Source of the DNA: Amyloporia xantha
Lineage: Eukaryota > Basidiomycota > Agaricomycetes > Polyporales > Adustoporiaceae
Direction: 5' to 3'
DNA length: 64,000 nt
Assembly: GCA_036971615.1 (NCBI GenBank)
Contig: JAYKKR010000006.1
Location: forward strand, 248,001 to 312,000
Positions within the stretch are counted from its first letter, which is position 1; every line of letters begins with the position of its first letter. The translations under genes and the position numbers were made by a program. Below the pieces are notes generated by a model. It did no database searches. It was not told where the DNA came from and saw only the letters and a list, made by a program, of their open reading frames with translations. This document shows positions 58,815 through 64,000 of the stretch, one piece after another.

Positions 58815-60925
58815 ATGAAGATCATTTCCTTCAACCGTTCGCGCCCCTTTGCGCCACCGAAACCGGTGGAAGAAGAAGAAGGCCCTCCTCATCGGTATCA
58901 ACTACGACACTCCCGATTCTCCTGCCCACCCCGATTTCGGTCAACTGGTCGGTCCTCGGAAGGATGCCGTTGCGTTCCGCGACCTCCTTGTCGGTACGTC
59001 TGAGCTCTATTCCTGTATCACGTCGAGCTTCCTAAGGGCTGAGGCTTGACGTCATGCAGAGAAATACGGATATACGCCGGAGGACGTGACCGTCATGTTA
59101 GATGGGCCCGGGTCGAATCACCTAGCACCAACCCGACATAACATCGTCAGTGTCTTGCTGCTTATATGTAGTAGTGTCTGCTCATCATGATATCCAGATC
59201 ATGGAAATCGAACGCCTGGTTCGTGGAGCGCGCCCGGGTGATCGCTTCGTCTTCCTATGTGCGTCTCTAGCGCTATTAACGCTATCCACTATCTAACCTA
59301 GACTGGCTGGATAGACTCTGGACACTCTGGGCAGATTGCCTGTTTAGAGCATAGCGAGGACGATGACCTCGATGAAGGTACGTCTCATGCCGTGCTTGCC
59401 TCGGATCGCCCGCTGATCATGTCGTATACGGCAGTCATCCTCCCCATGGACCACGGGGGCTTGGAAGAAAAGGATAAGCTGATCGTCGACAACGTGCGTT
59501 CCTTGAAACCCTAATACACCTATTGCATTGTCTTATAGCTCACTGTTCCCGATAGGATCTCAAGAAATTGCTCGTCGATCCTCTCCCGGCAGGTGCCTAC
59601 TTGACGGTGAGTCCATACCAACATCTAACCTTACCACCGCGGTCTAACCTTCGATGTAGGCGATCTTCGACTCGTGCCACTCGGGGACCCTTTTGGGTAA
59701 GCAGTGGAACGTCGTATTGTGCTGCGCGCATACCTTGATAACCATTCGTCTCTTCAGATCTCGAGCACTACGATTGCAACAACGTCTACCATCCGTGGAT
59801 ATCGAAGGGCGAGAGGAAGATGAAGACACGGTGGTTAAATAACGGTATGTTTCCACTTCTATATATAGGTTCTTGAGTCTAACCACTGCTTGCTCCGCAG
59901 TACGCAAGGGTGCTGCTGGTAAGAGCCCTTTCCCCTATCTGGCGTTGTAATTGGCTAATTCTCACTCCTAGATGAGCCTGGGGTGCGCGTGGTCCAGCCG
60001 CGTGCTGCTACCGCAGCAGATGTAGGCTCCTTGGCAGCAAAGGACCTGACATCCTCCATCGCCCCGCCCCCTCCTCAGCACAAGTTCAGCTCGCTCCGAC
60101 TGCGCACGAAGACGAACGGATCAGACCGGCCGAGACGTTCGTCGACGTCGGTGTCCGTGGATCCTGCCCGTGGACGGATAACCAGCCTCAGGCGCCTATC
60201 CGGCCAATTTGTCGAGCGCGCGGCTGCTACTGCGCTGGAGCTCGTCATTCCGCGATGCATGTCGCCAGTGTCGACATCGCGGGAGTGTGACGGCAACTGT
60301 GCGGAGAGCCCGACGGAGAAGGCGCATGTGGTGAGATATCGCCCTTTTGCATCCGTATCGCTGTAGTTGCTAATGGGTCGTGATGTGTTGTGGTAGATCT
60401 CGTTGGCGGCTTGTGCTGACCCGCAGGTGGATTGGGAAGACTCGACGGGGGTCTCGATGACACAGGTATGGGGTGATATATACAGTTATCTGCGAAGTAG
60501 CGGTTGACGATCCGTGTGCAGATGTTGATCAACCGTTTGAAGGAGGATCCTCACCCGACACTGCGGGATCTCATGACCTTCATCAGGCGAGCAACTGAAT
60601 TTCGGCACTTGGCACCAATGGGATAGATACTGACCTAAATTGGCTCTATAGTTACCGCCGCTACGACACGTCACGCGCAGTGCATGCGTTGGGCAATAAA
60701 CTCAGGAAGAAGGGAAAGTTAGCAAAGAGGCGGAAGGCTCTCGCAGCTGGTGCAAATCCGCAGGCGGATGGAGGTGACATCGAGGTGCCATTTGAGTTGG
60801 TTAATTTCCAAGACCCGCAGGTGAGCTGTCTCGTGTATCGTTCACGTCATTGCGTGATATCTGAATATCCCTTGGCCTCGCAGCTTGGCAGCCGTGAAAA
60901 ATTGGTAGGTCTTCTTCTTGAATAG
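58815..60925 (+). CDS. Metacaspase-like cysteine peptidase (copy B), start region irregular
   Basis: Exons: 58815-58993, 59060-59145, 59198-59258, 59315-59377, 59435-59493, 59556-59606, 59660-59696, 59758-59844, 59901-59918, 59972-60330, 60397-60465, about 60522-60590, 60652-60820 and 60884-60925. p20-like motifs: KALLIGINYDTPDSP, YGYTPEDVTVMLD, catalytic His in YSGHSGQ, catalytic Cys in FDSCHSGTLL. A spacer of about 160 residues with Ser/Arg-rich sequence and PRCMSP precedes a p10-like part (ISLAACADPQVDWED, GVSMTQMLINRL). Two oddities: ATG 58815, after a CT-rich leader, is one frame off from KALLIGINY, and that frame has a TGA at 58816 and no ATG after it; and the intron after TFI lacks a GT donor, using at best GC at 60591. 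It may be a damaged gene, or the start exon is elsewhere. Confidence 0.82.
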
Positions 60926-62499
60926 GGAACAGCTGGTATTGACTATGATGCAAAGAACATGAACGCTTCATTTACATTCTAGGACCTCTATCGCATCCCA
61001 TATATCATTGCTCGTCATATCGGTCTATATCTCATTGTCATCTCAAACTTCTCTTGCAAGATTGTATTCTATCACACAACTAATTGCAACAGATGCAACA
61101 TCATCTGCGTAGTGTATAACGTAGTTCTCATTATAAGCATTTATCAGGACTCCCGCTGTTTTCACGATATCTCTACGGGCTAACTGTGTACACTTACCTT
61201 ACCTACGGTCGAGACCCCTGATGTACTCATGTCCAGATGTTACAATGGATAACAGGTGAAACCGGTTTTCACTTTACCATGTCTAGGACAGTTTACTTAC
61301 ATGCTGTAGCTCGAAAGCTGTAATATGATACTGCAATCATCGTACATAGCTTTGACGGAAAAGACTTGTGGAGTGTTCAGTTGCCTGATCAGGCAAATGT
61401 TTCCAAATTGAGACAACACAGGATTTCAATCTCCAGGACCGATCTCCCTTGACTCGGGGACGTTGCCTCGTAGATTCATGACATCGAACTCACTGCACAC
61501 ATGCATATGTTGTCCTCGGGCTGGCAGGTCTCAAGGAGATTTGGAATCAGAGCTCTTGAAATCTGAGCACTTGGAATCTGATTCTATGGTTTTGCCCTGT
61601 TCTCAACACATGGCATTATTGTCTACATGCCCGGTGTCATAATACCGCTCTCTGGGCGACTTGAGGTCGACATGGCTCTACAGTGCGGCTCATTGGACGG
61701 TCATGAACCTGCAACGGTCTAGATCTTGGACATCGCTCCGATTCCGACCATTCAGTAGTACAGCGTTCCTCACTGCTCTCAGGCGGACTGCAATCATGTA
61801 TGATGTTGTTCATGTTCGCGCATAAACTCCGAGTCCGGCCTCGTGTTACACGCGTTTGCACCGGGGAGACGGCGGTGCACCCTGAGGTCCGAGGATCGAA
61901 GCCTCCCGTTCTGTATGTCGTCCGGTTATTTTACCCCCAAGAGCGTTCAATCCTATGCACTGCTGCTAGGTTCTTGCTACTGGTCTTCTGTCGCATGAAC
62001 AACAAGGCTGGATGACACAAACTAAGTGTTTTTGTAACGTAATTCGCACTCGCAGAGACACCGGATAGTTGCCCGTGAGCTTCCCGAACATAGCGTTCTC
62101 GAGGGCGACCGCAAGCCTCGCGGTCGCCCAGTGTTCCACTTTCGCCCAGACGATCGTGAACAACTAAAGAACGAGACAGCAAACATGTTTGTTTGTGTTG
62201 CGTTTTGCGTGTAGCTTGACATGATAACATGTCAAATTCCGGATCTTGCATGATAAGCTTTTATGATGACCTGGGCCGGGCAGTCGAATGTCCAGGGCGT
62301 TCCTCGGACTCCCTAACATAGCCACCAATAACCATAACTGTCGCTCCGATTTCAGTGGTAAGCAGTGCAAAAAGAAGTGCGTCTGCATGTGTCCTGATGC
62401 TTGTATATATACATCGCAGGAAGGTTGTCAAATGCCTGGCACCATTATTCCTCAGGTTGGCCCAGTCTAGTGTCTTTTCCCAAGCCGCCCGTTTTGCCG
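60926..62499. other. Intergenic stretch between the two plus-strand metacaspase-like genes
   Basis: About 1.6 kb, no supportable gene. Confidence 0.5.
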
Positions 62500-64000
62500 A
62501 TGTGCAACATGAAGAAGAAGGCTCTGGTCATCGGGATAAACTATGATACTGTCGGCAGTCCAGCCCATAAAGATTATGTTCGTCTGACCGGCTCTCGCAA
62601 GGATGCCGTCGATTTCCGCAAGTTGTTAATTGGTGCGTGAGATATGATAATCTTTCCCCGAAGACCCTTCCATGTTGACTACTGAACAACAGAGTTATAT
62701 GGTTATACCCCGGAAGATGTGACACTTATGATAGACCATCATGGGTTGTCTGGGTTGGCACCTACGCGGAAGAACATCGTGAGCGCCAACTATAGCAATA
62801 AATATACCTTACTCAATTGATCTCGTAGATTGAGCAGATCAAGAGGCTAGTTCGTGGAGCTCGAGCGGGAGACAGCTTCGTATTTTACTGTGCGCTGTCT
62901 TATCGTCCGCGGCGAATTACTCGGGGTAATGTGAGATCTCTAGATGCCGGACATTCGGGACAGATACCTTGCTTGGAACACACTGAGGATGATGACATGG
63001 ACGAAGGTATGTATTATGCGGCCTGTGTCCTCGATCATATCCTGATCGTCCCCGATCCGCAAGTGATCCTCCCGATGGACCATGATGGCATAGAAAACAA
63101 AGACCAGCTGATTGTGGACAACGTAAGTTTTGAGTGGATATTTGCGCGCAATGCCGTGCTGAAATCATAGCAGGATCTGCGCAAATTACTTGTCAACAAG
63201 CTTCCGCCTGGCGCTCGTTTGACAGTGAGCAGCTCAATCTGCTGCGTGATCACAAGGCTGACCATGTATGGCAGGCTGTATTTGATTCTTGTCATTCCGG
63301 TACTCTTCTTGGCGAGTGGATCATGTATATCGGCGAGTTCGTTACTGACAGTCGCGTTCGTTGTAGATTTGGACCATTATCAATGTAATGTTCTGTATCA
63401 TCCGTGGATCTCGAAGGGCGTGCGAGATACGAAAACGCGACACGTCGACATCGGTATGTAAATCGACTTCACGCACTGTTGCTACCTAGACTAAACAAAC
63501 TGTCCAGTCCGTCGAGACGACACATGTAAGTTCCGTGTCCTCTATCGTGGTCTACTTTCCTGACGAACGGTGTTTTCACAGCGCAGGCGAGCATGCATCA
63601 GGACGGCACACCTCCGAAGCTGCGGAAAGCATTCACATTTGACAGCTTTATGTCTTCTCTTGGACAAGGGCCCAAGGACAAGACAAGGAAGATCGGGCCA
63701 CCCATCCCCGAGCGCGCTCAGACAGCCCTGACTCTGCAACCTGTGATATCTTCCCGCGGGCGCAGGACCACGCGGCCGTCTCGAGGGCTAGTCAAGCATG
63801 CGGCGAAGTTGTGGAGACTGATGATACCGAGATGTATGTCCCCGCAATCGGAGCGGAAGTGCGATGGGAACTGTGTACAGACACCGACGGCGAAGCCTCA
63901 TGTGGTATGAGATATCTTTCATGACGTCAACGTATATCTCAAGCTTTGTTGGGCGTGATCTAGATATCGTTGTCCGCCTGCACTGATTCACAAACGACCT
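62500..64000 (+). CDS. Metacaspase-like cysteine peptidase (copy C), cut by the right edge
   Basis: ATG 62500 (MCNMKKKALVIGINYD) starts exon 1, 62500-62632. Then come 62693-62778, 62829-62889, 62944-63006, 63064-63122, 63174-63224, 63275-63311, 63367-63453, 63508-63525, 63582-63904 and 63964 to the edge. All joins keep frame. Motifs: YGYTPEDVTLMID, catalytic His in YAGHSGQ (about H97), LPMDHDGIENKDQLIVDN and catalytic Cys in FDSCHSGTLL (about C157). The spacer of about 150 residues contains PRCMSPQSERKCDGNC, and the p10-like part opens with ISLSACTDSQ. The intron after the Cys exon uses a GC donor (G|GCGAGT at 63312), the others GT. Exons 2-9 are identical in length to those of copy B. No prodomain. 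The intact start and domain make this the cleanest copy, though its C-terminus is outside. Confidence 0.87.

Noticed and set aside
1..64000. CRISPR arrays, bacterial-style operons, ribosome binding sites
   Set aside because: None seen; the spliced genes and element types are eukaryotic.

Overview
The window looks like nuclear DNA of an agaricomycete (mushroom-forming basidiomycete), probably a wood-decay polypore-type genome. The evidence is: many genes cut by 45-65 nt GT-AG introns with short exons; basidiomycete-typical families (DUF6699-type proteins, caspase-domain proteins, F-box proteins, a short-chain dehydrogenase family); and DIRS-like and Crypton-like tyrosine-recombinase elements. 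All gene models were spliced by eye from reading-frame and splice-site continuity; no database was consulted.

Layout. 1-570 (-) is the N-terminal part of a Ser/Pro-rich protein that runs off the left edge. 5.4-12.5 kb holds single-copy-looking genes: a GH5 exo-beta-1,3-glucanase-type enzyme (+), an F-box protein (-), an arrestin-like adaptor (+) and a small hypothetical gene (-). 13.9-15.2 kb is the first DUF6699-type gene. 16.2-19.8 kb is a 1.2 kb segment duplicated in direct orientation, each copy with an NmrA-like gene; the first is intact, the second broken by two indels. 20.6-21.6 kb is an SDR-family gene.

22.3-31.7 kb is a nest of mobile DNA. A 2.6 kb AT-rich block that has lost almost all CpG abuts a DIRS-like retrotransposon (Gag, RT-RNase H, tyrosine recombinase). 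Its RNase H domain is split by a 1062 bp TG...CA sequence with a perfect 5 bp target duplication, best read as a solo LTR.

32.3-34.3 kb (-) is a 14-exon metacaspase-like gene. 36.3-49.9 kb carries three more DUF6699-type genes around a six-exon Ndc10/GCR1-like (Crypton-type) tyrosine recombinase. 51.4-57.0 kb (-) is a run of four SDR genes related to the one at 20.6 kb; the middle two lie in a 1.7 kb tandem duplication, and two of the four carry single-base frameshifts. 58.8-64.0 kb (+) has two more metacaspase-like genes, the last cut by the right edge. All three metacaspase-like genes share intron positions and phases exon by exon.

The main themes are repeated local duplication with partial decay (NmrA, SDR), dispersed expansion of two basidiomycete families (DUF6699-type, metacaspase-like) and nested mobile elements. 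The candidates for a less-described system are the metacaspase-like trio, with a long p20-p10 spacer, no prodomain and one copy with an altered active-site motif, and the DUF6699-type genes, three of which carry an N-terminal K-x-V-x-F motif resembling a protein phosphatase 1 docking site.
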